The notes under the pieces were generated by a model. The model saw only the letters and a list, made by a program, of their open reading frames with translations, was not told where the DNA came from and did not search any database. A DNA stretch of 64,000 nucleotides, taken from positions 44,557,967 to 44,621,966 of the forward strand of contig CM055096.1 in assembly GCA_029204225.1 (NCBI GenBank), read 5' to 3'. The stretch's first letter is position 1. Every line of letters begins with the position of its first letter. This document shows, piece after piece, positions 10,445 to 22,200 of the stretch. The translations under genes were made by a program, and so were the position numbers. The stretch comes from Diphasiastrum complanatum (taxonomy: Eukaryota > Streptophyta > Lycopodiopsida > Lycopodiales > Lycopodiaceae).

Positions 10445-10540
10445 GTATGTACCTAACTTAAGGTAATCATCTAGCATTTTCCTCACCTCATCCTCCTCTC
10501 TAACACTCATCAAGTACGGTGGTTGAAAAGGTCATGAATA
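10445..10540 (-). pseudogene. Ty3/gypsy reverse transcriptase fragment, copy 2 (right part)
   Basis: Minus-strand translation gives REEDEVRKMLDDYLKLGTY, matching the same segment of copy 1 (3740-3815). It continues the fragment interrupted at 4189. Its first five bases repeat GTATG. Confidence 0.75.
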
Positions 10541-10710
10541 CGTGACAACATCGGTTGAGAAATCGTAAGTCGGATGATGAGCACACTTGCGAAAAAGAAG
10601 ACCTTAGACTAAGATTCCCTAGATTCCTACCTTGAGAATACTATCTATATAGACGTGGGATACTCTTGTAACATTCATTCAGTCTAACCAACAAGAGGGT
10701 GGATGGTATG

Positions 10711-11584
10711 TGTTAGGCCCACTTTGGCCATTACAATGTAATTGTAAAATATGAGTTTTACTCAAGTGTAATTGTGTAATTTGTAAGATTACAGTTTTAT
10801 TGGAAATGTATTTACATCGTTAGGTGGGAGACGTCATTGTAGAATGATTGAGAATTACAAAGTTAGAGTAGGTAGGTTTGTTAATGTAAAGTTGTATTCG
10901 ACGGGAAGTTGAACAGACCGTAAGCAACCGCTAAGTCAACGATTGTGGCCTTCATGCGGTCTTCACGGGAAGTTGAACCGACCGGAAGATCACCGCATAC
11001 GAACCATTGCGGTCGTGCAGGGTCTTGCGATACCAAGTTGCGGTACTTTGGCAGGAGTATAAATAGGGAACTTGTAGCCGAAGTAAAGGACTCTTGATTT
11101 TACGCTGTATAGCAGTAGTATGATCAGGCGTCATAAGGGTGAGAGCCGAGCACTTACATGTTCAATACTTCAGATTTCCATATTGAACTGCAGGCAGCAA
11201 GAAGAATTTCCTTGTCTAAGACATTTTAAGCAGTTATAATGTGTACTGTTCAACCTGTAATCTTATGTATTTGATATTAGATCAGTTGTATGGAATGCAA
11301 TTGGGCAGTGTTATTTCTTTATGTATGCACCTGTTGTGATGTATATTTCTGGGTTTTGTAATGATGATGTTTTGCTAGTTTGTTGTTCTGTACTATAGCA
11401 ATAGGATATGGAATGTGAATGTGCTAATTTTATTACATATTGCGAATGATTGTAAGTAGTTAGTAATCTGTGTGTTCGTAGTGCTATGGTTTTGTAACTG
11501 TTGTCTATACTAGAACAGGCTGGTGGGTTAGAGATTAGCTGTAATTAGTAGCAGGTAGTTGGGCGACCAAAATACCCCCTAACA
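10711..11584. mobile_element. Solo LTR with target duplication
   Basis: An 874-bp block begins TGTTAG and ends CTAACA, a perfect 6-bp terminal inverted repeat, and is flanked by GTATG on both sides (10,706-10,710 and 11,585-11,589). It contains a TATA box (TATAAATAG, 11,058-11,066) suited to plus-strand transcription. No internal domain is present. This is what recombination between the two LTRs of one element leaves behind. The sequence is unlike the copia LTRs here, so it comes from another family. Confidence 0.85.
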
Positions 11585-11589
11585 GTATG

Positions 11590-12640
11590 AGCATGTGTGA
11601 ATTATAGGATGTATCCCTAGCCATGGAGATGAGTGCCCGTGAGAACCAAGTACGATCACCAGTCGTATGAGATGCTATATACCATAGAAGGCTTCGCCCA
11701 GCTAGTCAGAGTTGACAACTCTGGTGCACGAGGTGAGTTGGTAGTGACTACATATGGGAGGCAACAAAGAGTTCGTCACTTGATGATGGGTGAACACCTT
11801 ACGAAGATCGGCCTGGTAGCATTCTAACAACGGCCAGTTAATGCATGAACGACATGAGATGCTTGAATCAATTCATAAACAAGTCCAAGCCCTAGTTGCC
11901 AAATATGAGAAGAAGAAGAGAGAGGATATAACTCTTCAAGTTGAGATCACAACATTTGACGAGGATCGATCTCATAAAGATACAAAAATTTTCTTATGAT
12001 AGGAAGCAAAATGGAGGAATTCCTATCTTGTGTGATGAGACATTACAGGAACCGAAATTGACACATGTACCACCTACACCAATTCAAGTACCTACAGTGA
12101 CCATGGCTGAGAAAGGAAACAGGAAGGAGATGTCGGAAAGTGGTGTGCAGAAGATAGGTCTAGCTCGAAAAGAAACAAATGAAAATAATTCGTGTGTCTA
12201 GAAAAAAAACTTTTCGTGCATGGCGGAATAAACTATCTTCATCTTTCCAATGCATGACTACGCCTATCAATCTCAAACAACACAATAGTGATACAAATCA
12301 TGTTTGAACTTATAGTAACTAACTTTGAAATCGCCAGTACTACAGTGATTATGTAGCCAAACAATTAAGCATCGAAAATTATCAGACAAATAATTAGTCG
12401 CGAAGAATTCCAGAAACGCATACATTCTGAGACGAAAGTTGAACGCAATGAAGGATAGTATTGATTCAGTATGAAAACGTGACAGAAGTAAATGAGTACA
12501 ATAAGTTGCGCATCGAAGCCGCGTACTCTATGCTATCTCTGAGCGGCTAAGCGCAATGTTGATAAGCAATGGCGCAATAGCAATCTCTAAAACAACTCTA
12601 AGAAGTGAGCTAGAATGCTTAGGAGTGTTCAAGCTCGCAG
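11590..12640. other. Unassigned sequence with short frames
   Basis: Plus-strand frames of 64 codons (11,633), 52 codons (11,843, Lys/Glu-rich and possibly coiled coil) and 86 codons (11,941) are open but match nothing I recognise. They could be gag debris, since the sequence flanks a solo LTR, but this is a guess. Confidence 0.3.
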
Positions 12641-12641
12641 G

Positions 12642-12644
<3 letters not shown>

Positions 12645-12677
<33 letters not shown>
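12645..12677. repeat. (GA)n microsatellite
   Basis: About 16 GA units. On the minus strand this is a CT tract, as in the LTRs of the other copia copies, and probably lies in the LTR of copia element 3. Confidence 0.9.
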
Positions 12678-12679
<2 letters not shown>

Positions 12680-13316
12680 AACTATTCAAATGCTTCTGAT
12701 AATTTTGATTTTCAATGAATTTCAGATGATTGAAACTGTATGAATATGAACACTGTTTATACTAAGAAATTAGGTCGTCAATTGCGATCGCCAGTTGGGT
12801 GGGGATCCGCTGGCATCCATCCAGTCCTTGTCATTGATTGCTCATAAGCGGTGAAATTGGTCGTAAACGTTCTGTCTGCATAAATGAACCAAAACTGTAG
12901 CTCTGCAGAAATGAACTAAAACAGCCACAGGCGACATTGTCGGGTTTTTCGCGAAAAAGGCGAAAAAGGAGAAGGTGCCCTTAAATCTCATTTAGGGTTG
13001 CCCCACACTTTGCCAGAGTCATTTCCTTAACATTTGAGGCTCTTTGGAAAAAGCAAAAAATCCGACACTGTGATTTTACAGGAGATTTCTGTCAGGCAAA
13101 AAATGCGAAAAAGGAGACACTGCATTTTTTCAACGGGATTCATGACAGGCGAAAAAGGAGACATTGTCGTAAACTCCGTGTAATCTGCAGACTGTGTAAA
13201 AACGCTTGTAATTCCGCAGACTGTGTAAACACACAGGAAAATCCGCAGAACTAGATTAACAATGGATGAAGATTATAACCGACTAGACGATTGGTAAGAA
13301 GGAGAATAATCCAACA
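12680..13316 (-). mobile_element. 3' LTR region of copia element 3
   Basis: On the minus strand a PPT (AAGGGGGAG, 13,317-13,325) is followed at 13,316 by TGTTGGATTATTCTCC, the LTR start. The far border was not found. The region repeats GCGAAAAAGGAGACA-type motifs several times (12,950-13,180). Confidence 0.55.
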
Positions 13317-15120
13317 CTCCCCCTTAATCTGAATCCTTGAATGCCTTGACCTTCAAACTTAGTCCTACACAGAATCTTCTATGTGACTCCAAACTTAATG
13401 CTTTAGTAAAAACATCTGCTGCCATATCTTGCGTTCTACAGTACTGCAATCTGACCTCTTCGTTGAGAACTTTGCTTCTGACAAAATGATACTTCAGTTC
13501 AATGTGCTTACTCCTGGAATGAAATCTAGGGTTAGCTGATAAAGCGATGGCACTTTGATTATCACAAAATAATATCGTCGGAGAGACCGATATCTGAGAG
13601 TAAGTTCCTCAACCAAATTGCTTCCTTTGTAGCTTGAGAGGCTGCGATATACTCTGATTCAGTGGAAAATAGAGCTATTGAAGATTGCTTGCGACTATTC
13701 CAGGAAATTGGACCATTGTTGAGGAAGAATGTAAATCCGGAAGTGGATTTACAAGTGTCTAAATCTCCTGCCCAACTCGCATCTGTGTAACCACTGAGTA
13801 AATTGAGCTTGTCGTTGTCGACTGCTCCATAGCAAATGCAAGAGTCCATAGTAGCTCGAAGATATCTCATGACTCTGATAAGAGCCTTCCAATGTGTTAT
13901 ACCAGGATTAGTCATATACTAACTGAGAGAGCTGACTGCAAAAGCTATGTCTAACCTGGTACAGATCATGGCGTACATAAGAGATCCTATAATAGAATGG
14001 TAATGATACTCACGCATCTGCTGCTTCTCATGAATTGTTTGGGGACACTGGTCCTTTGACAATTTGAGTCTTGGTTCCATTGGTGAGAGAGCTAACTTGC
14101 AATTCATCAGATTATATCTGACTAACATGTTGTAGATGTACCTATATTGTGTAATGTAGACCAACTTCTGTTTTCTGTCTCTGTGGATTTGTATACCAAG
14201 GCAGAAATGAGCTTCGCCCAGATCGGTCACGTCAAATTCGGAAGATAGCATTGTCTTGGCTTCTTTTATCAAATCGGTATTGTTGCTGAAAAGCAATGTA
14301 TCATCCACGTACAAAGTGATAATGATAAAAGACTGTTGCACTGCTTTGAAGTAAACGTTTGAATCTGAAGAGCTAGGTGTATAGTCGTGATCAATAAGGA
14401 AAGTATTGATTCTTTGAAACCATGCTCGAGCAGATTGCTTCAAGCCATAAAGTGCCTTATGGAGTTTACACACATGATTGTGTTTACCCTCGATAATATA
14501 ACCTTCGGGTTGCACCATGTAAATGTCTTCTTCGATAACTCCATTGAGATATGTTGTCTGTACATCCATTTGATGTATTTCCAAATCTGCTGCAGCGGCA
14601 AATGATAGCGAAAGTCGAATAGAAGAATGCTTGACTACTGGACTGAAGGCCTCAATGTAATCAACGTTGTATACCTGAGAAAAACCTCCGGCTACAAGTC
14701 GTGCCTTTCTTCTGTTGATGCTTCCATCTTGACTTTGAAAATCCATTTGCAATCAACTACGTTTCTGCTGGTAGGTAATTCGACAATCATCCACGTCTGG
14801 TTCTTGATAAGAGATGAATACACTTTATCCATAGCTTCTTTCCAGAGATCTGAATCAGGCTCTGTGCCTCTTGGACAGACGTCGGTTCCTGAACAAGATA
14901 AGCTGCAGACTCGTCGATATACCGGTTAGGTGGTCTGCTAGTCCTTAAAGATCTTCTGGGTAATACAGGAAGTTGATTATTTCCATCATACTATAGTTGC
15001 TGATCTGCAACATCATCATCTTCTGATTCGCCATTGATTTGTTGTTTGTCAAGAGTACAAACTTGCAAACTAGCTTCTAATGATGTCAGGGCTAACTCCG
15101 ACATTGATGGCTACGTTTGT
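13317..15120 (-). pseudogene. Ty1/copia element 3: reverse transcriptase and RNase H
   Basis: Minus-strand frames give the start of reverse transcriptase upstream of 14,752 (LWKEAMDKVYSSLIKNQTW region), then RKARLVAGGFSQVYNVDYIE, MDVQTTYLNGVIEEDIYMVQ, ALYGLKQSARAWFQR, LYVDDTLLFSNN and MYAMICTRLDIAFAVS (13,919-14,752). After one stop, RNase H continues (13,562-13,915: YTDASWAGDLDTCKSTSGF, STESEYIAASQA). The tail (HSRSKHIELKYHF, DVFTKAL region) reaches the PPT near 13,325. Gag, protease and integrase are missing, so the element is 5' truncated. Its sequence is clearly different from copies 1 and 2. Confidence 0.85.
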
Positions 15121-16099
15121 GACTAGCATCCTAAATCCCGTATTTGTAAAAGCTTGTTCAATGGACTCATTAAGATGTTGCGTGCAACCCTTCTCAAGTA
15201 GCTTGAGCCAAACGCCTAGCCATGGATACCAGCCATGACCATAGCTTATAGTCCACTAGACCTCTGAACCTTGGCAATTGGTCAATCCATGATCTTTTAG
15301 GTACAAGATTGGGTCACTACCCAAAGATATTTGGGAGATGTGATTCCTTGAAAGATAAAAAAACATCAAATTATCATAAAGAAAAGTAGTCGAAAAAATT
15401 AGGTGACTGAAAACCCAAACATTGAACATGATAGTTGTAGCACCCTACACATATGAAGATGCAAACATTGTAGGATGATGTGCCTAAGTTCAAACAGACA
15501 AAACACTCCTACGTTACAGATTCATGAGAAAAGCATCACAAAACACCTTGAGTATGAACAAGACTGCAAGCAATGATCAATCAACGTAGAAAAGTAGCAA
15601 AGAGGCAAGTTCCACAAATATAATGCTAGATATAAACTAAATTTTGCTAAGCTAAAGCTAATTCAATCTAGGCTAAAAGCTACTCCATAGTCAACCATTG
15701 GTAGAAAACACTTTTGAGGCACCAACTAGAAATAAGTTAGAGATAAGCTGATCTAAGATAAGAGCTACCCTAATCAATCAACCACTGATATATGCCTCAA
15801 GGCCTATTTAAAGGCTTTGAGCAACCACTCTACAGTTAGTCTGATCATGTGTCCGAGTGATTGAACTACACGGTCCAAATGACAAATAATGACAATACGG
15901 ATCCATGGTCCATAGAAATGTCATCTCCACACTATGGGGGCTGTAACTCTCACAATCAAAATGAAGAATATCTTAGGTCTTCTATGCATTAAAAACCCAT
16001 ACACAGTAGACTTATAACAACATTTTGAATGACTTCTGAACAAATAGAAGTTTTTAACATAGCAGCTATTGACCATAAATATTAAAACAAAAAGTTCAC
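15121..16099. other. Unassigned, probably intron of the helicase gene
   Basis: No coding motif was found. I looked specifically on the minus strand for the missing helicase motifs V and VI (ATDVAARGLD and HRSGRTAR type) and did not see them. If the gene is intact, this belongs to a long intron after the exon ending at 16,100. Confidence 0.4.
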
Positions 16100-16274
16100 C
16101 TTCAGACGCTGTCTCTGTTGCATTTGAGCATGAAGAGACCAGCAAGAAACTTGAAGAAATCGCAAGATTGATGAAACTCTTCTCAGAGCTGAAATCGACG
16201 TGCAAAAAACTATGGTCCGCCCACGACCATGTACCTTCAAGATATAATAAAGGTATATATCCTTCTCTTCTTCC
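16100..16274 (-). CDS. RH13: RH13-like exon F (start of helicase C domain)
   Basis: Encodes [40 protein letters not shown] and [12 protein letters not shown], the start of the second RecA-like domain (motif IV). Acceptor GATGTAG, donor AAG/GTGAAC, phase 0 at its end. Motifs V and VI must lie in further exons, none of which is visible to the left. Confidence 0.88.
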
Positions 16275-19200
16275 CTACATCTGCAACAGCATGAAGTTTT
16301 GGAGAGTGAATGAGATACTTCAACAAAAAATGACAGCATTTTTTTACACCAAACAGACCTTCAGCAACATGTAATAATGTCAGTTGGAGACTGCAACCTT
16401 GTAAAGTGTCAGCTGCAACATAGTTAGTCAAATTGACATTCTTATCTTCTAACCAGAAAAAATTGTATTATGCTAACAAGATGTCGTTCACAATCTGACG
16501 TTTTCTCAATTATGACACCTAATACAAAGGGATTCTCAAGCACACATATCAAAGCTCAGATTCAAGGTAAGTACTCAAGGACAGACTCCTCTAATTTTGC
16601 TGCAACAATTGCTGTTGATGTGAGATCAATCACTGCTGCTTTGTGACTGACACCTGCTTTTTCTGACAGATATGCCACGCTATACTCTGCTTTCCCTGAA
16701 ACAGATTGGGAAAGTCGGACACCCGTTTTTAGTTTTTTCTTGAACCCAGGAGGCAACGATAATGTGGCTGAGAAAACAAGTGTTTGTCGACGCTTTCTAG
16801 GTACTCTTAATTCATTGTGAATGCTGGTCGAATATTTAGTTTCAGGATCTCTCATATTGTCGTAGTTCAGCAGAGTGTCATCTGCTCCTGCCGATAAGAG
16901 CTCCGGAACATGCTTATTGGATTGTGGGAGCATATCGATGATGGACTGCAGCTCATGGAAGTGGCCTTTCTCCACCATTCGATCAGCCTCATCCAGCACA
17001 AAAAAAGAGAGATATTGCAGCTGCCAGGATTCCATAACAAGATAGTCTAAGCATATAAAATAAGACGTCAAAGGAGTTCCAAAGGCAGTAACAAAGGCAT
17101 GTGCCATCTAAATGCATAAAGACATTCAATGGAAGACCCACCTCATGCAAATGACTTTCACCACTGCTCATCAGCTCCCAAAGACGACCTGGAGTTCCTA
17201 CAATGATAGGTGGCTTCCCTTTCAAGAGACGCTGCTGCTTTTGAGTTGACATGCCTCCAACAAGAGAGACTACTTTGATGTTTGTAAATTTTGCTACGGA
17301 CCTGAGATGATCGCAAATCTGCTTACAACAAGAAAAAAATGATCAGTGTCAATTAATAACAAAGCATATAAGATGTATTCGGTGTGCCTTCACAAATTCC
17401 AGTATTTCCCTTAGAATTAAAAAACTACTCATTCACAATTCAACACAGGCTAGTAGCTTTGTTAATCAGAACATCTAGTCCTCATCACCATATAAGTAAT
17501 CATTATGAATAGATCACTATCAAGAATGTGCAAGAAAACCCTAGTAAGCAAGTATCACTTATGATCTGATCAATAGCCAAGCGCAAAATGTGTGTAATAA
17601 CACTTTATTGTTCAAATTCCAATTAGTTCATAAAGAATTCACATACACTAATTTGAAATCACGTGATACTACTCAAATGCTGCATATCAGTGCCACGTTC
17701 TTTAATTGCTTGTATTATTTTCTGCTCAAAGATGCGACTTCCATTCCACAATTGCTGCACATTTGGAAAGTCAGGTTTCAGATACACTGAACAAACTTCT
17801 ATCTCGTATTGCTTCAGTTGGACCTCAAAAGTACCAAGCTCCATTCAAGTTTTCTAATATAATTGGACTGGGTCCACAATCATTGAATGCCAATAAGACT
17901 ACAAACTCCTCAATGGATGGTACCATGCTGCACCTTTGTTAGGACCATGACCACATCTTGATACACTCCTTCTCAAGTATGATTGTTATGGTGATGAAAA
18001 CGAGTTCTTGGTAGATATCTTTGATCATGTTTGTGAAGAAAATTCACAACTTGTCAAAAGCCAAACGAGTAAACGCTAATTCAGAGCTTGGCTATATGCA
18101 GTCAACATGAGAAGATTATTCAAATCACATCTTAACATGGTTGTATGAGCAAGAAAGATCAAATCAAAGATGACCATCAAAAGATGAAGGAAATTTGGGC
18201 ATTTCTATTTTTGCATGGTGTTATTAAAAAAGGGAGAAGGATATTATATAAAGTTGTCATTAAGGAGAAAAAAATTTTGAACAATGCACAAGAAAATGCC
18301 TGGCAGAATATATATCAAATGCTGGTTGTAACTTGGACCCCAGGGAGCCTAGCCCATGTTATTTTGTGATGTGAATAATATAGATTGAAGACTTTTCTTC
18401 ATGATTAAAGACTTATATGACTTTGAGACTTGATTGATTTGATCATGCATTTGAAATAGATATCTGAACTTGTTTATGCAATCAAGAAGTGACTTTATGG
18501 CTCATTATGATATCAAGTTCCACTTAATGATGACTAGAAAATGTTGTTGATTTCATAGGCTACTAGGATGTTGGTATGTGTAGGCACTCTTTACAGCGGC
18601 AAGTGATCATTTTATAGCAGAAACAATGATGCCAAAAGAACTAACCCTCGTGGAATTAGAATAAGCTAGATTTATCTTGCTCCATACATTTGACTGTAAA
18701 ATCTCTTTATAATTATATTTAGATCCAAGCCACATGGGTTGGAAAGATTCATTACATGATTTGTGAGTCTGCAAGCACTTTAAGGAGTACCAAGCTATGA
18801 TTGGTTTTAAGGAGGCACAATGATTGGTAACCACAATGTGTTGTTTTCGTAGTACCACATGGATTGATTTTAAGGCTCCACATGAACTGGTGGGACCATC
18901 TTGGGCTTAATCACCCTTGTACCTTTGTATCTAACATCACTAAGATGCAGGGTTGGCAACCTCGACATCCACTTCTAGAGAACACAATGACGGGTGGTTG
19001 ACAACCTCGATATCCATTGCCAGAGAAAAACACACAAATTATGCGATAGAGAGAGATTGGAGAGATTTAGGAAGAGATAGAAATAGGGAAAGGTAGAGGA
19101 CTGAGTAGGGAGAGAGAAGGGGCTTAGGTAGAGAGAGGAAATGAAAGAGTGGCTAGAGAAAGAAATTAGGGAGAGGAAGTAGAGAGTGCTAAGGAGGTAG

Positions 19201-22200
19201 GGGGAGATACAGGAAGAAGGTAGATAGAGAAAGAGGGGGGGCTCACAATAGCAATGGTTCAAGTGGGTTTGCATGCTGGTTCCAAGACTCTATACAGAGG
19301 CAGACATCAGTGCTCAAGCAAGATGATTGTGTAGATTACCTTTGGTCACGATCACTAGGATACACATTGGGATGGAGAGATGCATTTACATAGCAGCCTA
19401 TTATTTCCCTCTTGAAATGACCCGATAACTATCGTACCATCATGATTAGGCATTTCATTGCGAAGTTTTATGGTAGCATCCTCCAGTCTGCAATGAGCAC
19501 AGAGACAAAGACTAGGAGACTATATGACATGGGCAGGTTTGAGGGCACACTAATCCACTACTGACCACATTATTACACTCTGATTGATTAATGAGCAGGC
19601 CAGGCATAGACGAGAGAGACTATATTGCTGCTTTGTGAACTTTAGGAAAGCCTTCGATACGACCCTTGCTTATTCAGAGGTTATGGGACTAAAGCATTCC
19701 TACAGATATAGTTTTGGCAATGATGGCACTTTCCGAGAGAGTCTGAGGTTGTTTCAGAAGTGAGTTAGGAGTTTCAAATCCATTATGGAGTACTATTGGC
19801 AAGAAACAAGGATGTTCACTCTCACCTACTCTATTTGATCTGTAAATTGATGAGGTTGTTAGAAATAAATGACTATGCTAAAGTTAATCCATAGGTTACT
19901 TTGACCCAAAAGGTCGAGATTTGTGTAATCATGGGTATTTAGTTATTTAGGCCATCTTAAGTTTGTCTTAAGTTCAGTGGACCCAATTTTGGTCATGTAC
20001 TGACTCGTGGGTCCTTAGGGGTCTAATTTTGTTTAGGGGCCCTATCTGGACTTTTGGGGGTGCCCTACATTTAGTAAGTGGTTAACCTTAGGGTTTGGTG
20101 GCATTTGGTCACATCCAGGTAGAGTACTTAGATGCTCATTGTGTATTTCATTTTTACAGTTTGGCTAAGCATTGCTCTCCATTGCTCTAGTTGCTATTTT
20201 CTCTCTCTCTCTCTCTCTCTCTTAGAGTTGGGCGCCTAGCCTCTTCTCTCTTGTTTTCTGTGGAGATTGATTGATAACTAGATCTTGGTGACTTGACTCT
20301 TGCTTTCCTACATGGTATCAGAGCTACCGGATCTGCATCAATCTTGTTTGTGGGCGCCCTACCAGAAGAGGAGCTTCTCTGCTTTTTGTTGTGAAATTTC
20401 AGCATCTTGCTGATCTTTTCAAGTGGAGTTTGGATCAGCTTTTTGTCTCTTTTCAGGTTGAAGGAGGGCGGCCATCAGAGATCTTGGAGGAGCAATATTT
20501 GGCACCCAAAAATCAGAATCTCAAATCTGATTTTTATGCAACCAGTTTTTAGCAAGTTTTGTTTGGAGGAGGGCGCCCAAAAATCTGCTACTGATTTTTG
20601 GTTGTGGTGTCTCCTTATCTTGCTGTTTTTGTTTTCAAGTTTGCATTTGTGTAGGAGGGCGCCCAAAATTTAGCAATCCCTATTCAGGGTTAGGTCGACT
20701 TGTGGCTGGAAGTTTGCAGATTCTCAGCAAGCAGTAGGGTGCTTTCAACAGCCCTATTGGACTGTGTGTTGATCACACTATTTGGGTTCCTAATTGGGTT
20801 TCAATGTAGGCTTCAATCGAAGCTAACCTAATTTTCAAGAAGCTGGTTTTTTTGTGCAGAAAGACAGCCATCTATCCATTATCTTTTGGGCACTTTGGTT
20901 GCAGATTGAAAGACATCTTGTGCTCTTACTTTCAGCATACTTGGAAAGTTTCAAAGGAAACCTTTTCCAATTGATGGAACTATAAGGGTTCTTGAGTTCA
21001 TAGTGATGTTTGTGGTCCAATGAGGACCGAATCCATTGGAAAGTGTATCTATTTTGTGACTTTTATTGATGACTTTTCCCGTTTTACATGGATCTATCCT
21101 ATGAAGGCTAAATCGGAAGTTTCTCAACGTTTCAAAGATTTTCTAGCAATGGTGGAAAATCAGTTTGGGCATTCTCTGAAGACCCTACGCACCGATCGAG
21201 GAGGGGAATACATTAAGAATACGTTCGGTGCATTTCTTCGAGAAAAGGGAATTCTACATCAAATGACAACTACCTATACGCCTCAACAAAATGGTGTTGC
21301 CGAGCGAAAGAATCGCACACTCATGGAGATGGCCCGTTGCATGCTCAAAGCAAAGGGGCTACCTCACAAGTTTTGGGCTGAAGCGGTTATAACGGCAGCA
21401 TACATAAGCAATCGCTGTCCTACTAAAGCATTGAAAGTATTTACTCCTTATGAAGTTTGGTATGGAAAGAAGCCTACAATCTCTCACTTTCGCATTTTTG
21501 GTTGTACGGCTTATGCTTTTGTTCCAGATAAACTTCGTACAAAGCTTGAAGATAAAGGAGTTAAATGCATTTTTGTTGGCTATAGTAGTGAAAGCAAAGG
21601 CAATAGGCTATTCAATTTGAGCACTAATAAGATTATTGTTAGTTGTGATGTGCATTTTGATGAAAAGAATTCATTGGATGTGGCCCCAACTCATATCTTG
21701 AAGGGGGACAGCCCACATAGTGTGAATGTTGAAGTTTTTCCAGATTTGGTACCATCTTCTATTGTTGGAGATAAGGGGCAGCAATCAACCAGTTTCGACC
21801 TGCCCAACACCTCATCAAGTTTAGAGCCTAATGTTCATCAAGAACCGCCCGTTGTTGCTCAAAATCAGCCTGCAGGAACTGTTGGACAGCAAGGACCAGT
21901 TTTGGAAGATCTTGGACAGCCAAGTGCGGTGTCGGAGGATCTTGGACAACAAATTGTAAGAAGAGACATGGCTGTTGGACAGCCCAAAACAGTCCCACAG
22001 TGGTTGTTGTCGACTTTGCGGGACAGCAAAGTAAGTTCATTTTATGATGGAAAGACACGTGCCTCTACAAAATCAGTGGACTATGCTGATTTTTCAGATT
22101 TTGCTCTTACATCTCATGGAGATGTTGCAGAAGAACCTGTTTTCTATGAGCAGTCCAAGGGAGTAAAATGTTGGGAGGATGCGATGCAAGATGAGTATGA

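Larger units (their letters stand above)
17340..19375. other. Intron sequence, mostly unassigned
   Basis: This is part of the 6.9-kb intron between exons D and C. Apart from the segment at 17,715-17,900 and the purine-rich block at 19,030-19,245, I see only short chance frames, including a 74-codon Lys-rich frame at 18,145. A short duplication (GGCAACCTCGACATCCA and GACAACCTCGATATCCA) lies near 18,950-19,015. Confidence 0.4.

Noticed and set aside
4185-11589. Same GTATG duplication at the copia element and at the solo LTR as evidence of target-site preference
   Set aside because: Two cases of a 5-bp word are too few, the elements belong to different families, and copia copy 2 used GAGGT.
15921-16431. 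Frames on both strands around exon F as separate genes
   Set aside because: They are shadows of, or run-ons from, the helicase exon at 16,100-16,274 and have no signal of their own.
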